A program made the position numbers and the translations under genes. Below are positions 1-11,700 of a stretch of 64,000 bases of DNA, one piece after another. Under the pieces are notes generated by a model that searched no databases, was not told where the DNA came from, and saw nothing but the letters and a program-made list of their open reading frames with translations. Source of the DNA: a virus. Position 1 is the stretch's first letter. Every line of letters begins with the position of its first letter. The DNA lies in the IMG/VR virus record IMGVR_UViG_3300042691_021282, positions 31,481 to 95,480 of that record; one strand, 5' to 3'.

Positions 1-3000
1 TATCCAGGATTTGATGCACTTACCGCAGATCCTTCAAAATAAGTAAATCCAATCCCCGCACCAGATTGTAATGTAATTGTAGTATCATCAACTAAAACTT
101 CTTCAAGTAAGGCAGAATTAACTTCATCTGAAGTTGGTCTAAATTGGTCAATTTTAACATAATTCTCCGTAGAATGCATTCCATGATTCATATGAAGAAC
201 TTTCATATGAAGACCATCATTGTATTGATCTTCAAATATGGAAGATATTGTAACACCAATTCCTGTTTGAGTTGTAATTCCGGAAGAATCAATATAATTA
301 ATTGTTGAAATTCCAGAATTAAATGTTCCCTGAACTTCATCAATAATGAATGTGTTGCTTGATCCTATTGATGTAATAGTTGCTCTACCACCATACCCAA
401 GATTTTGAATTCTTGGAATTTTTACACTGTCTCCAATTCTGTATCCAAATCCACCCGAAGTAATAGTAACAGTAGATATTCCTACAGTAGTAATTCCAAT
501 TGTTGCTAATGCTCCTCTTCCATAACCTGTCTCAGTTTCAAGTGAAATGCTGGTGTAAGTTCCAATACTATAACCAATTCCAACATTTGATACTATTGCT
601 TGATTAGCACTTGCACCAATTCCAATAAGTTTTCCTGTTGCTGATCCCTGAGATAGGGTAACTCCAGGGATTACATTGGTGGTGTTATATCCAGTAGATC
701 CCAATCCAACAATAATTGTCTTTGATAGTGGGATAAAACTGTTTACAGAAGTCACCGTAGATTTTTGATTTCCTACAGAGAGTTTTGGATTAAAGAATCT
801 GACAAGACCTTCAGTGCCAAAGGAAGCACGATATAGGTTATATTTAAGATCTTCTAACTGAGAAGGAGTCCAAGTAGTAGCATTTTGGGATTTAAATAAA
901 CTTCCTAGTGTTGGTTGAGTAGATATTCTATTTTGCGTAGAAATATCTACTTCACCTAGACGGGAAATGAAAACTCTATAATTTGGACTATTAGACAGTA
1001 AAACAATAGAATATTCTGAAGACTGGTCCTTTTCAAAATCTCCAAATCTAGTGACCTGTTTTTGTGGACCGGAAAGATATACTGGAGATGGGAATTCAAA
1101 TCTAGTCGCAATGCTTCCATCTGCAGATACAGTCACCGCATCAGGATCTAAAGTAACCTCAGAGAATGGAATTACTACATTACTTGGAACACCAGCAATC
1201 ATTGGACGAAGTTGTAAAGTAACAGGAACACTTTCATCCTTAGTTTCAAAAAATACATCAACAGAAGTTACAAATATTCCAGTTTCATCATCAACAAAGA
1301 ATGATTGTGCGAGAGGATCAGTTCTACAGAAATTAGGATTTGCATTTTGACTAATTGGAAGTTGTTCTATACGTGTAATTCTAAAACTTCCATTAGTATC
1401 ATTACCAGAACCATCTCTAAGTATCAATACTCTTTTATTCCTATCACCATCATCAGTTCTACCATATTGCGGTGATTTTTGAAATGGAATTTCTGTTATT
1501 TTTTCTCCTTTTGCATTGATAGTAAATATTCTATATCTACCTGGGGTAAATTTAGCATCCTTAGTTACATCTTCAGAAGATTTCCATGGGAATGAGAGGG
1601 TATCGGATATTGGTGAAGGTATTCTGAGTGGATTTCTATATATTTGACCTGCAACATTTGGATCGTCATCAATTTTTTGCCTAATAGAAATTCTAGCAGT
1701 TCCTGTTCCTGTTACAACAAGATCAACAGTATATCTACCGGAGCTTGGGCTACTAATATCCCAATAAGCATCAATATTTGATACAGTAGGACCTACTGGA
1801 GGTATTGGTGGTTCTGGTTCGACAGGAATAACAGGAGTAGGAGTATCAGGAATAACTGGAGTTATTGGTGTAGGAGTTGGTCTTGGGGTAGGTGTAGGAG
1901 TTGGGGTAGGTGTAGGAGTTGGGGGTGGGGGTGGAGTTGGTCTTATAATAATATTTCTAGTAGTAACAATATTTCTTTCAGTAACATCAAGTCTTCCTGA
2001 AGAAGTAAACTGTGTAGATGCACTACTATCAGTGTCAACTACATTAAAAGTGTTTTCTCCATTAGTCCATTTTGGATTTCCAACTACAGATGGATCTGGA
2101 ATGAAGAGAGAACCTATTAATCTTCCCGAATTATCTGAAATTAGACGAACCTCAGTAATTTTTGCAACCGCACCAGAAGATTTTCCTCTTAAAGTCATTC
2201 CAGGTGAGACCGATCCATAAAAATCTTCAGTAGTTAATTGTAAAGATCTTGTATCAACATTTAATACTGTTGAAGATTGTGAATATGCAGTCTCGAATAA
2301 AGTTTGATTATATGGATTTAATGTGTATGTTTCCTGGGGTAAGTTATGTGCTCCAGTTTTATGATTAGGTACACATAACTTAAACTTAATAAAAGAACTA
2401 GTAAAATGAGGGTCACTCTCTACAGTTTCTCCAATTTGGAATGCTCCAGAAACCATTTTAATTTCAAGAAGCTTTGGTATAATGTAACTAGAAACATCCA
2501 CATACTCAAAGAATGGGGTAAATTTGGTTCTTGGCTTTAATGCAGTAATATCAAATTCAATATTTCTACTTCTCAAATAATTGATTTGTTCGGTGTAATT
2601 TGATTCTGTAGTTTCCGTTGTTTCAATAATAGTTATTCCATCATTTGCGATAGATCCTCCACCAGAGTTTGATCCGGATCCAGTACCATTACCTGCACCT
2701 ATATTGGTATTAGGATTAATTCCAGTACCTTGATTTGGAGTATATTCTGCAGAAATAATTTGTTTTTTCTTTGTCCTAGAGGTCTCAATTCTTCTACGAA
2801 AATCTTTTGCTATATCTGGTGGAAAAACTTTATTTACAATATCAAAGAAAGCATCAGCATTGCGAACTTTTTTGTTCCATTCCATATGAATGGTATTTCC
2901 ATTCACGATTCCGGAACTTAATTTCCTATCAACCAAATCACGAGAAATTAGTTCTATTGATTTTCTATTGTATTTACTTCCAATTCCAAGATGCTTATTA

Positions 3001-6000
3001 CGCTTCCATGCTGTATAGATTGAACTACCCTTTCTATTAAGTTTAGAATGTCTTCCTAATAAAAGTGTATCTCCAAACACATCTTTGGCATTTGCAATCC
3101 AATCAAAAGCAGGAATTCCTTGATTATGACTTGGTGAATTGTTATAAACTGGTATATTATCAGAGTTATTTAAACCAGTATTTGATCCGGGAATAGTAAC
3201 TCCATTTGTATAAGTTTTATCTACTTTACTTTCTATGGTAACCAGTTTTTCTTCAATCCAATTTTCAAAACTGGGTCTAAGTGTAATAGATCCCTCCCAA
3301 TAACCAACAATATAAGGGTTTACATTTTCAGTAGTTGATGCAAGATTCTGATATGAATATAATATTTCATTATAATTTAGAGTGATTAAATCTCCGGTTT
3401 TTCTAACCTGAGTTGATCCTAAGTTAGTTGGATAACTTTGATCGGAATTTGAAGAATATTCATCAGTAAATCCATTAATAGATTCTGTACCGAGTTGAAG
3501 ATCTAATGATGTGGTATAATGTGGAGGTCTAAGAGTATTTGAACTAGTGTCAATAGAACATCTAAATAATGGATTTTCTAAATCGTGATATACGTGAGAG
3601 CTAAAATTATCAACAAAGAAACCACTCTTAAATCTATCTAATCCAGTTGCAGCATCTTTTATTAAATAACTTTCAGTTTTAGATTCCAACATTGATAAAG
3701 TAGTATATTTTTCTAGTCTATCAACCCTATCCTCTAAAAGTGATATATCACTCATTCTATACCTCTTATGCTGAGATATATCGACTTTTATATTTTCAAC
3801 ATTAAATAGATATGGTGGAATAGTTATTCTTGCGATATCTAAAGTATTTGTTGGTAGATTTGGAGCAACTGGAATTTCATTTGGAGTTCCCTTGGCAACC
3901 TCAAAGTTTCCTCCCGGAGTTAAGTATAATAAATCAGTTCTAGGCAAGTAATAGGAATATGATATTATAATATTTTCATCTGGACATAATGTATATTTTG
4001 AATATTGACCTTCTCCATCAAAACGTCTTGCTGAAAATTCAAATGGTGAATACGAACTAGAAGTAAAGGCGGAAACTCTAGGTCTTAAATCAATATAATC
4101 GGATGATCTGGAATTTCCATAACTTGGTATATCATATTTAAATCCATCTGCAGGATAGCTATTTACTATTATTAACTCTCCAGTGTCTCCAGAATCAATA
4201 GTATAATTTTGAAATACTATTTTGAGTTTTCCTATTGGATTTTCAGTATTCTCTTTTCTAATTATTCTGCCATAATCATAGAATGATGGTCTTTGACCAT
4301 CATCAAGATAAAAATTCTGAGTTATATCTTTAGATGATGTTAGAATTACACTAGTAATTATGGCACTATTACTTGATTGTTCTCCAGTAATTCTTTCTTC
4401 CACAGTAAACTGACTATCGTTTAGATAGACATATTCTAAAGAATCGGATGCCGAACGATTTACAACTAATGCAACTGCTCCACTACTTTCCCCAATTATT
4501 TGCTCACCTATTATAAAGTCTTGATTGCTGTTAAACGATCCTGTAAATCCAGTGAGTTGAATTTTTGGTAAAGTTGGATCTTGACTATTAGTAGATTCAA
4601 AAACAGCAACAACTCTTACTACATCTGGAACATTGAGGCAAATTTCTTGATCTTGAACTCGTAGACCATAAACATTACTATAAGTCAATCCATCATTTAA
4701 AGTTGTTGTTCCTATTCCAGATGAAGTTTTAATTGATTTATTTACAACTAAAGTTGATGCCTTGTTTAATTTTTTAATCTTATAACTTGGTTTTACATTT
4801 CTTACCGTAGTAATTACATTTGCAGTGCCACTTGCTTTTGTCAAACCATAGAAGGTTAATATTTTGCCAGTTGTGTCCAAATCATACTTATCAATTCTCA
4901 TTGGTTCAATAATACCATCTGAGTATGTAATAATAAATCTATCCTCATCGAAGGATGCAAAATATAAATCTGGTTCGGTGATAGTTAACCTAATAAAATT
5001 GCCAGAAAAAGATATATTATTAAATGATCTTCTTTGTAAAATTTCTTGATTTTCTAAATTTACATTTGAAATATTTTCAAATCTCAATTTAGTCATTAAA
5101 GATGAATTTGTAGAATCTGATAATCCAAATACCTTAATGATATTGTTGACTTCTACGGTAGATGATGGTAGAGAACCATTGCATATTCCAGATATCGTTG
5201 TAATTCCTGAAATATTGAAAGAAAGACCATCATTAGAAACACTTTCAACTTTATTGTATATAGTGTCTCCAGTTAATGTGGTGCTAGCATATGAAACTAT
5301 ATCTCCAACTTTAATTTGATTAGTAAAAACAACGTCAATTCCGGCAGATACGGTACTGATGCCAGAAGAAGAACCTGTTATTTTAAACTTGGTTCCGAGG
5401 GGTGCAATTGGAGTTTTCTGTGATAATACAACATCCGCATTAAATGTTGAAATTCCAGTTGTGGAGTATATTGATTTTATATCTGTTATATTATAGTCGA
5501 TTACTTCATTAATAAGTCTACCATCATCAATTCCATTAATTGAAATTGGTTCATTCTCTAAAAATGAACCAGAAACATTATAAAGTGTTAAAATTCTTGA
5601 ATTACTTATACTTGAAGACAAGTATCCAGAAGCTTTACTTTTTTTACCTCTAATTAAAGCTGGAGTTGATAATGAAGAAATATTAGTAGTTAATCCAACT
5701 TTTGTATAAGTTTGAATATCAAATAATCTTACATTAAGTCTACTTGTGTTATTAACATAATCCGTTTCTGGAACAAAATCATATACTCTAGCAACACCAA
5801 TAGTATTTCCTGAAGCACTATGAGAAGATACACCAATTCTAGAATCTTTTAATTCGACATATGATGTTGTTCCTAAACCAACAACCGGAGATCCATACCC
5901 TCTATTCAAAACCAATGAAGTTCCGGCATCATACCTAAGAACTTCATTTTCTATAGTTTTTGTGGTTCTTGGTTTTTCTACTATAACTTCTGTTGAAGAT

Positions 6001-7109
6001 ATTTTTTCAATATCGTAACCATTTACATAAGCTTTTCCTGGTCCAATTTGATAAATCATCAAATCGTCGGATGGAGCAACACCTGTAGAAGTTAATTGAT
6101 TTTTATAATATAATCCATCAGTTCTAGTTCTATCATTTAAAGTATCTCTAACAAAAACTGTAAATGGTCTTACAAAATAGTCACCGGACTCATCATATGT
6201 TCTTCTTGCCAACTCATCTCTGATTAAACTATATTGAGTTGATTCTTTTTTAAAAATTGGATTTCCGTTTTCAATTCTAATAATTTCAATAAAATTGTCG
6301 GAGGATTCTAATATACCTTTTTTCTCAAGGATTAGTTCAATTTTTAATCTATCTGCTCCAGGAGCAGTGTAATTTGAGAAACCTTTTGCATTATCTAAAA
6401 GTGAAGAATCATCGTCTGAAGAGACTATACTTTCTACTACATTAAAACCTATTTTATAAGATGGTGAAGAACTATATTGATCTAATAATATTCTTTGTTC
6501 TTTTACAGATACAAAATGTCCACGAGCAAAATAAACACCATCAGAAACTATTGCTGATGATCCAAACGAATTTGAATTATTGCTTATAGTATTACAAATT
6601 CCTTCTCCAGATTGAATAGTAAATCCTAATTCTCCGTAAGTCAAAGAAGATTGTAAAATTAAAGTCTCTCCATCAAAAAAAGTCTTATTTTCTAATTGAG
6701 GACCACCACACTCAAGATACTTTAAATATAAAGTAAAGTTATTTCTTTGAGAATCAACTGACCTTAACGTATAAACAACTTCAGCCAAAACTCCACTTGA
6801 TGATCCTTTTAGTTTTTTTCCTAAAAGTTTATCAAAATACAAAGATACTGGTGTTCCTATATAAGTACTTTCAATTTCTACTGCGGATAAAGGACTGTCA
6901 ATTCTAACTTTTCCCGGAATTACAACAGATCCTTCTTGAAATAAATGTTTTCCTTGTTGCTCAATTTGATTTTGGAGAATTGATTGTAATGTGGTTAATT
7001 CTCTAGCCTGGATTGGATACCCTGGTTTGAAAAGAACCTTATGATAATTTTTTTCTGGATCAAAATCATCAAAATATGGTGATACGTTGAGGTTAGTTTC
7101 CTGTGGCAT
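1..7109 (-). CDS. DUF4815-type virion structural protein, 3' end outside window
   Basis: The frame opens at an ATG at 7109 and stays open to the left edge, at least 2369 codons. The N-terminus (MPQETNLNVSPYFDDFDP, then a KPGYPIQARELTTLQ stretch) is the signature of the large DUF4815 structural proteins of T4-like cyanophages, which sit after gp8 as it does here. Glycine-rich GxGY repeats occur near the visible C-terminal part (about nt 400-600). A Pro/Thr-rich linker lies at about residues 1720-1770 (nt 1797-1945). It is probably a baseplate or tail-fibre component. The family assignment is confident; the exact location in the virion is inferred from synteny. Plus-strand ORFs inside are shadows. 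Confidence 0.85.
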   Translation of the reverse strand, partial: MPQETNLNVSPYFDDFDPEKNYHKVLFKPGYPIQARELTTLQSILQNQIEQQGKHLFQEGSVVIPGKVRIDSPLSAVEIESTYIGTPVSLYFDKLLGKKLKGSSSGVLAEVVYTLRSVDSQRNNFTLYLKYLECGGPQLENKTFFDGETLILQSSLTYGELGFTIQSGEGICNTISNNSNSFGSSAIVSDGVYFARGHFVSVKEQRILLDQYSSSPSYKIGFNVVESIVSSDDDSSLLDNAKGFSNYTAPGADRLKIELILEKKGILESSDNFIEIIRIENGNPIFKKESTQYSLIRDELARRTYDESGDYFVRPFTVFVRDTLNDRTRTDGLYYKNQLTSTGVAPSDDLMIYQIGPGKAYVNGYDIEKISSTEVIVEKPRTTKTIENEVLRYDAGTSLVLNRGYGSPVVGLGTTSYVELKDSRIGVSSHSASGNTIGVARVYDFVPETDYVNNTSRLNVRLFDIQTYTKVGLTTNISSLSTPALIRGKKSKASGYLSSSISNSRILTLYNVSGSFLENEPISINGIDDGRLINEVIDYNITDIKSIYSTTGISTFNADVVLSQKTPIAPLGTKFKITGSSSGISTVSAGIDVVFTNQIKVGDIVSYASTTLTGDTIYNKVESVSNDGLSFNISGITTISGICNGSLPSSTVEVNNIIKVFGLSDSTNSSLMTKLRFENISNVNLENQEILQRRSFNNISFSGNFIRLTITEPDLYFASFDEDRFIITYSDGIIEPMRIDKYDLDTTGKILTFYGLTKASGTANVITTVRNVKPSYKIKKLNKASTLVVNKSIKTSSGIGTTTLNDGLTYSNVYGLRVQDQEICLNVPDVVRVVAVFESTNSQDPTLPKIQLTGFTGSFNSNQDFIIGEQIIGESSGAVALVVNRSASDSLEYVYLNDSQFTVEERITGEQSSNSAIITSVILTSSKDITQNFYLDDGQRPSFYDYGRIIRKENTENPIGKLKIVFQNYTIDSGDTGELIIVNSYPADGFKYDIPSYGNSRSSDYIDLRPRVSAFTSSSYSPFEFSARRFDGEGQYSKYTLCPDENIIISYSYYLPRTDLLYLTPGGNFEVAKGTPNEIPVAPNLPTNTLDIARITIPPYLFNVENIKVDISQHKRYRMSDISLLEDRVDRLEKYTTLSMLESKTESYLIKDAATGLDRFKSGFFVDNFSSHVYHDLENPLFRCSIDTSSNTLRPPHYTTSLDLQLGTESINGFTDEYSSNSDQSYPTNLGSTQVRKTGDLITLNYNEILYSYQNLASTTENVNPYIVGYWEGSITLRPSFENWIEEKLVTIESKVDKTYTNGVTIPGSNTGLNNSDNIPVYNNSPSHNQGIPAFDWIANAKDVFGDTLLLGRHSKLNRKGSSIYTAWKRNKHLGIGSKYNRKSIELISRDLVDRKLSSGIVNGNTIHMEWNKKVRNADAFFDIVNKVFPPDIAKDFRRRIETSRTKKKQIISAEYTPNQGTGINPNTNIGAGNGTGSGSNSGGGSIANDGITIIETTETTESNYTEQINYLRSRNIEFDITALKPRTKFTPFFEYVDVSSYIIPKLLEIKMVSGAFQIGETVESDPHFTSSFIKFKLCVPNHKTGAHNLPQETYTLNPYNQTLFETAYSQSSTVLNVDTRSLQLTTEDFYGSVSPGMTLRGKSSGAVAKITEVRLISDNSGRLIGSLFIPDPSVVGNPKWTNGENTFNVVDTDSSASTQFTSSGRLDVTERNIVTTRNIIIRPTPPPPPTPTPTPTPTPTPRPTPTPITPVIPDTPTPVIPVEPEPPIPPVGPTVSNIDAYWDISSPSSGRYTVDLVVTGTGTARISIRQKIDDDPNVAGQIYRNPLRIPSPISDTLSFPWKSSEDVTKDAKFTPGRYRIFTINAKGEKITEIPFQKSPQYGRTDDGDRNKRVLILRDGSGNDTNGSFRITRIEQLPISQNANPNFCRTDPLAQSFFVDDETGIFVTSVDVFFETKDESVPVTLQLRPMIAGVPSNVVIPFSEVTLDPDAVTVSADGSIATRFEFPSPVYLSGPQKQVTRFGDFEKDQSSEYSIVLLSNSPNYRVFISRLGEVDISTQNRISTQPTLGSLFKSQNATTWTPSQLEDLKYNLYRASFGTEGLVRFFNPKLSVGNQKSTVTSVNSFIPLSKTIIVGLGSTGYNTTNVIPGVTLSQGSATGKLIGIGASANQAIVSNVGIGYSIGTYTSISLETETGYGRGALATIGITTVGISTVTITSGGFGYRIGDSVKIPRIQNLGYGGRATITSIGSSNTFIIDEVQGTFNSGISTINYIDSSGITTQTGIGVTISSIFEDQYNDGLHMKVLHMNHGMHSTENYVKIDQFRPTSDEVNSALLEEVLVDDTTITLQSGAGIGFTYFEGSAVSASNPG

Positions 7110-7115
7110 AATTCT

Positions 7116-8687
7116 TTAAAATTGCAAAATGACTTTGATATCTTCTTTTTGATTTTGAGACCTGGTAATTGAGGGTCTATTGTCAACGTAAATAATATCT
7201 CCAGAATGTTTTTTTACTTCGGGATTTGATAATCCCTCTACAAACTCTTGTCCAAGATAGTATGTTTTATTATTTATAGTTGTACTTGATGCAGGTGAAG
7301 ACTCACTGCCAAAAGATGTATCTATAGATAATGAATATTGATCTCCAACTATAGATAAATTTCCACCAGTTCCCGGTGAAGAAGTAAATGAAATATTCTG
7401 AAATCCATAAGTTGGATTCAAATTATCAGTACCATCAAAATTAAATCCATATAATGTTCTATCTTGCCAATATTTCAAAACTCCAGTATTTGAATCATAT
7501 GAAATAACCTTTCCAATTGCCGTTGTTCCGGTTGAAATTGTTTGAGTAATTAAACTATCTGATGTATATTCTGCGTCTTGAAAATTTCCAGAAAGTTTTA
7601 TTGCATATACTGCACTAACTTTGTCTTCATTTAAAATTTCTTCCGACCCATATGCAATGGGATTTTTTAAAATTCCAAATCTTGCTACTTGATTCCCTAA
7701 AATAAAATCTGGATTTTCCAAATCATTTTCAACTCTGGAATAAACTAAAACGTTGTAAGCTCCAAGTTCTCTATAGATATCATATCCGTGACCTCCTACA
7801 GGTGGAATTACAACTTCAAAAAGTGGTGAAGAAAACCCAACTTCTGTAGTTGATATATCACTTGATTCAATGTCAACTGATGCATATGTATAACCAGATC
7901 CACCATTAGATACGGTAATTGATTCGACTTGAAAATTATCATTAATAACAATAGTTGCCTCTGCTCCAGTTCCGTCTCCTTTAATTGGAACATTAGAATA
8001 AATTCCCGGAGAACCAAGATTATCTCCTCTGCTTCTTATAATTATATTTTTAATTTGAGTACTTGTTTTTGCATTTTCTTTAATAATTGACGTTGAAGAA
8101 TCTTCACCCCAATTTTTAGGAACAGGAATGTAGTTAATTCCGTCAAATTTTATAATATCACTTGGAGAAATAGTATACAAATATTTCCAAATATATCCAT
8201 CCCCACTTGTTCCAGCTGGTCTTGGTTCTAAATCGACAAATGTTGGTTCATCTAATGACGGTCTTCCTTCGGGATTTTCTGGATCTGCTCCATTATGAAT
8301 ACAAATATAAACTTTGTATTCACTATTAACTATATAATAATTTGCTGAATATAAGTTAGTTGCTTGAGAGGGTAATGATAAATTGTCTCTAGAAATCTTA
8401 TGACGGTACATATCATAAGTAATTCCAGATTGCCAAGAAACTTTTCTAATTACCTGCTTAACATCTTCCGAATTAATTTTTTTTAATGCAATTATACTAT
8501 CCCAATAATCATTTTCATCATCAAAACTATCTTTTGGTGCAGGTGGGTTTTTATCCCAATTAGCATCATATTCAGTTGCATTTGGGAGACCGATAAAAGC
8601 ATAATATGAATTAGAAGAAGTTGTTGCCGAGGAAACAAAATTCTTCGCATTCAATATTCTTAATTGATCAGTTATAATTGCAGACAT
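7116..8687 (-). CDS. gp8: gp8-like baseplate wedge protein
   Basis: This 523-residue protein has the N-terminal pattern of cyanophage gp8 (MSAIITDQLRILNAKNF, then a SYYAFIG block and a WDSIIALKKI block near residues 60-70) and sits between the giant gp7-position protein and the DUF4815 protein, the T4 order 6-7-8-9/10. It is expected to be part of the baseplate wedge. A GGSGY repeat near residue 265 matches repeats in both neighbours and is not a general feature of T4 gp8. The next gene starts 6 bases after its stop, so the two are probably co-transcribed. A late promoter lies just upstream at 8704-8711. Confidence 0.85.
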   Translation of the reverse strand: MSAIITDQLRILNAKNFVSSATTSSNSYYAFIGLPNATEYDANWDKNPPAPKDSFDDENDYWDSIIALKKINSEDVKQVIRKVSWQSGITYDMYRHKISRDNLSLPSQATNLYSANYYIVNSEYKVYICIHNGADPENPEGRPSLDEPTFVDLEPRPAGTSGDGYIWKYLYTISPSDIIKFDGINYIPVPKNWGEDSSTSIIKENAKTSTQIKNIIIRSRGDNLGSPGIYSNVPIKGDGTGAEATIVINDNFQVESITVSNGGSGYTYASVDIESSDISTTEVGFSSPLFEVVIPPVGGHGYDIYRELGAYNVLVYSRVENDLENPDFILGNQVARFGILKNPIAYGSEEILNEDKVSAVYAIKLSGNFQDAEYTSDSLITQTISTGTTAIGKVISYDSNTGVLKYWQDRTLYGFNFDGTDNLNPTYGFQNISFTSSPGTGGNLSIVGDQYSLSIDTSFGSESSPASSTTINNKTYYLGQEFVEGLSNPEVKKHSGDIIYVDNRPSITRSQNQKEDIKVILQF

Positions 8688-8703
8688 TTTACGGTTTTTT
8701 ATC

Positions 8704-8711
8704 TATTTATG
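8704..8711 (-). promoter_or_regulatory. late promoter (CATAAATA) for gp8
   Basis: CATAAATA on the minus strand differs from the T4 late consensus TATAAATA by one base. It ends 17 bases before the gp8 ATG and overlaps the stop codon of the giant gene, so gp8 can be transcribed separately. Confidence 0.6.
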
Positions 8712-11700
8712 TGGTAGAGTAACCAATATATTTAAGAGATTTGGATCTAATAACAATTGGAGATGTAACAATTCCAGAGTACCCATTTATGTTTGCAGCA
8801 AATGATTGTGGAGTTTTTCTTGTTAAATTTGAGATTAATCCCCAAGAATAATTTCCAAAGAATTCACTATAACCAGTTCCAGTTAATCCATTATAACTTT
8901 GAACACTTACAACAACTCTAGAAACATTTGTAATTCCAATTCCAGGAACTGATGTTTGTGCTGTGGAAACTTTAACCGCACTATAAATCCCATCTAAGAA
9001 AGTAGAACCTACCCCAACAATAGAACCTGAAGAATTCAATGAAGTTACACCGTTCCCAATATTAGAATTATTTACAACAAAAAGATAATTTGTTTGAATA
9101 CCACTTATTCCAGTAGTAGCAATACCTACATTTATTGATGTATTTCTAAGAGCAGATGATGTAGGTACAAATAAGTCAAAAGTTATACCAGTCAAAGCTA
9201 CTCCTGCAATAGATGTAGTAGCAACACCAACTATAATTCCAAAGTCTCCAGTATATGAGACATTAGTAATATCTTCATATGTTGCAGATGGTGGTTCTAT
9301 TATTACTACTGGTGGATTTGCTGTTGTGTAACCAATTCCGGAATCTGTAATGATTATTGATGAAACTGTTCCTCCAATTGATATTACAGAAGATGCCAAT
9401 GCCGTTGTTCCAATGCCAACTGTTACCCCAGATCCTACTGGATTTTGTACAATTACTGAAGGATTTGTTGAATATCCAACACCACCATCTGAAATTATTA
9501 TTGAGGATATGCTGCCAGCAGCAGAAACTACTGCTGTAGCAATTGCGGCAGATGTTGTTGTTTGAGATAAAATCCTTATAGATTTTTGTGGAACATTATC
9601 GACATTATTTTGTACATATTCTTTTGCGTTATCAAAGAAAGTTTTTACCCCTTCAACAAAAATTGTTGTTGAAGACGTACTAACGTTTTCAATAATATTT
9701 GTTATTGGGAAAATCAATGGTTCATATATGTTTCTATCTTTAGAAACATATCTTCCATCAACAAATCTATCCTCTGTTTGTCTGCATAATGTAATTGGTC
9801 TCTTCAGTATTGTATTTGATGAAACTCCCACTCCAAAATAAGAATTTGTTACTATTAAATCACTATTATTAATTTGTTCAACTAACCTATCTGTTTGATC
9901 AAGAAGTAAATCTGTTGAATTTATATTTACTATATCACCTGTTTCTACTGGTTCTAATATATCTATACTTTGAGTATCAACATCTCCCGTTCCTTTATAG
10001 AAAAGAATCTTTAATTTATCTCCTTCTTTTGGAGGTTCACTAATTTCAATAATACTTCCTCCATTAAAAGTATATCCTTCTCCGGGAACTTGCAGAACAT
10101 CATTTATAAACACTAATAATGTTGATTGAATATCTATACTAGATCCTTTTCTTGCTCTAATAGAAATTTGTTGTCCATCAACTTTAATTGGAAATAATTT
10201 ACGATTTCCATCTATTAAGTTTTCTACTGAATCTAAAACCTGAAGAGTTCCGATAGACCACCCATAGAAAGTATCATTATAAATTTGATCTATTGTAAGA
10301 TTGAATTCTTTAAATGGTAAAGATGTATTTGTAGGAATTCCTGTTGATCCTCCAACATTTATGGTCAATATGTCACCAATTTGATATCCAAATCCATAGT
10401 TAGAAATTTCAAAGTTAATAACACTAGAACCTTGTCCAACGATAATATTGACTTTTGCCCCAGTACCAATGCCAGAAGAAAGTGAACTATAAATCAAAGG
10501 AATATTGTAATAAGGTAAAGGGGATTCAAATACAACAATAGGAGGATTTGTAGAAGTATATCCTGTTCCTGGATTTGTAATAGCAACACTTACAATATTT
10601 CCATTACTTACAGTAGCAGTACCTATTTTATTAATATTAATTATTCCTGTACTTGATGTTGCTACACTAACATTGACGGTTGTTTGTATTCCAGATCTAT
10701 AACCAGAACCACTATTCCCGATACTTATAGATTGAATAGTTCCTGCTAAAGACACAACAGCAGTTCCACCAGCAGCAACAAGAGGTTGATATCCAAATCC
10801 TTCAGTAGAAGCAACAGAAAGTATAATTCCACCTCTGGGTAAACTAGTTTTATTAATATCAGAATCATAATTAATTAAAGTGCTTGGTTCAAAGACAATA
10901 GTTGTAATACCAGAAGACTCAGTTAATGTATATTGATTTTCTTCAATAGTTCCTGTAATTTTATTTGGCAATTGAAAAACATTATTAATTAAAACAATTC
11001 CATTTGATGTCACAATTCCACTAACATTAGAATTATTTGAAGATAATGTAAAGGCAGTTGTAAATCCAGTAAAACTTAGAGATATACTATCAAAAATATA
11101 ATTTTTTGCATAAGTTTCTTCTAAAGAATTTTCTACACCAGATCTTATAAAAACTCTTCCATTAAACTTAGATCTACTGTCTATTTTATAATAATCTTGC
11201 TCGTCACCTCTATTGTTTGAATTCAAAAATTCTATGTTTCCAAAAGGTGCTTCTGAAAAATGTAAAGTATTATCAATTATGTTGTAATTACCTGAGATTT
11301 TTGTAACCGTATCATTTAAATTATGACTTTGTACAATAGTTCCTAAAAGAGGTCTTTGTACCAAAATTGAATTTGTACTACCAAAACCTACAGATTTAAT
11401 TTTCATAATCTCATCATTAATTTTAATAAAATCACCTCCATATAAATCATCAGTACTTGAAATTTTTATTATATTTGTAGTTTTGGATAAAGAAGTTGTT
11501 ACTCCAGTTGTAACGGATGTAGAAACAATTGGTGATTGTATGATATTGTCTATAGAAATCAAACACTTTGAATTTTGTTTTTTAGATGTGAATTTGTGAT
11601 TAGTTCCCACTCCAACAGAAGTTATATCTAATACTTTTGGTATAGTAAGAAGTGCTTCTGATGCAGAAGCAGAAACTTTAACTTTTAAATCATTTACTTT

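Noticed and set aside
1051-6000. Plus-strand ORFs of 60-99 codons opposite the DUF4815 gene
   Set aside because: They lie antisense to a long conserved open frame, lack ribosome sites and show no family pattern.
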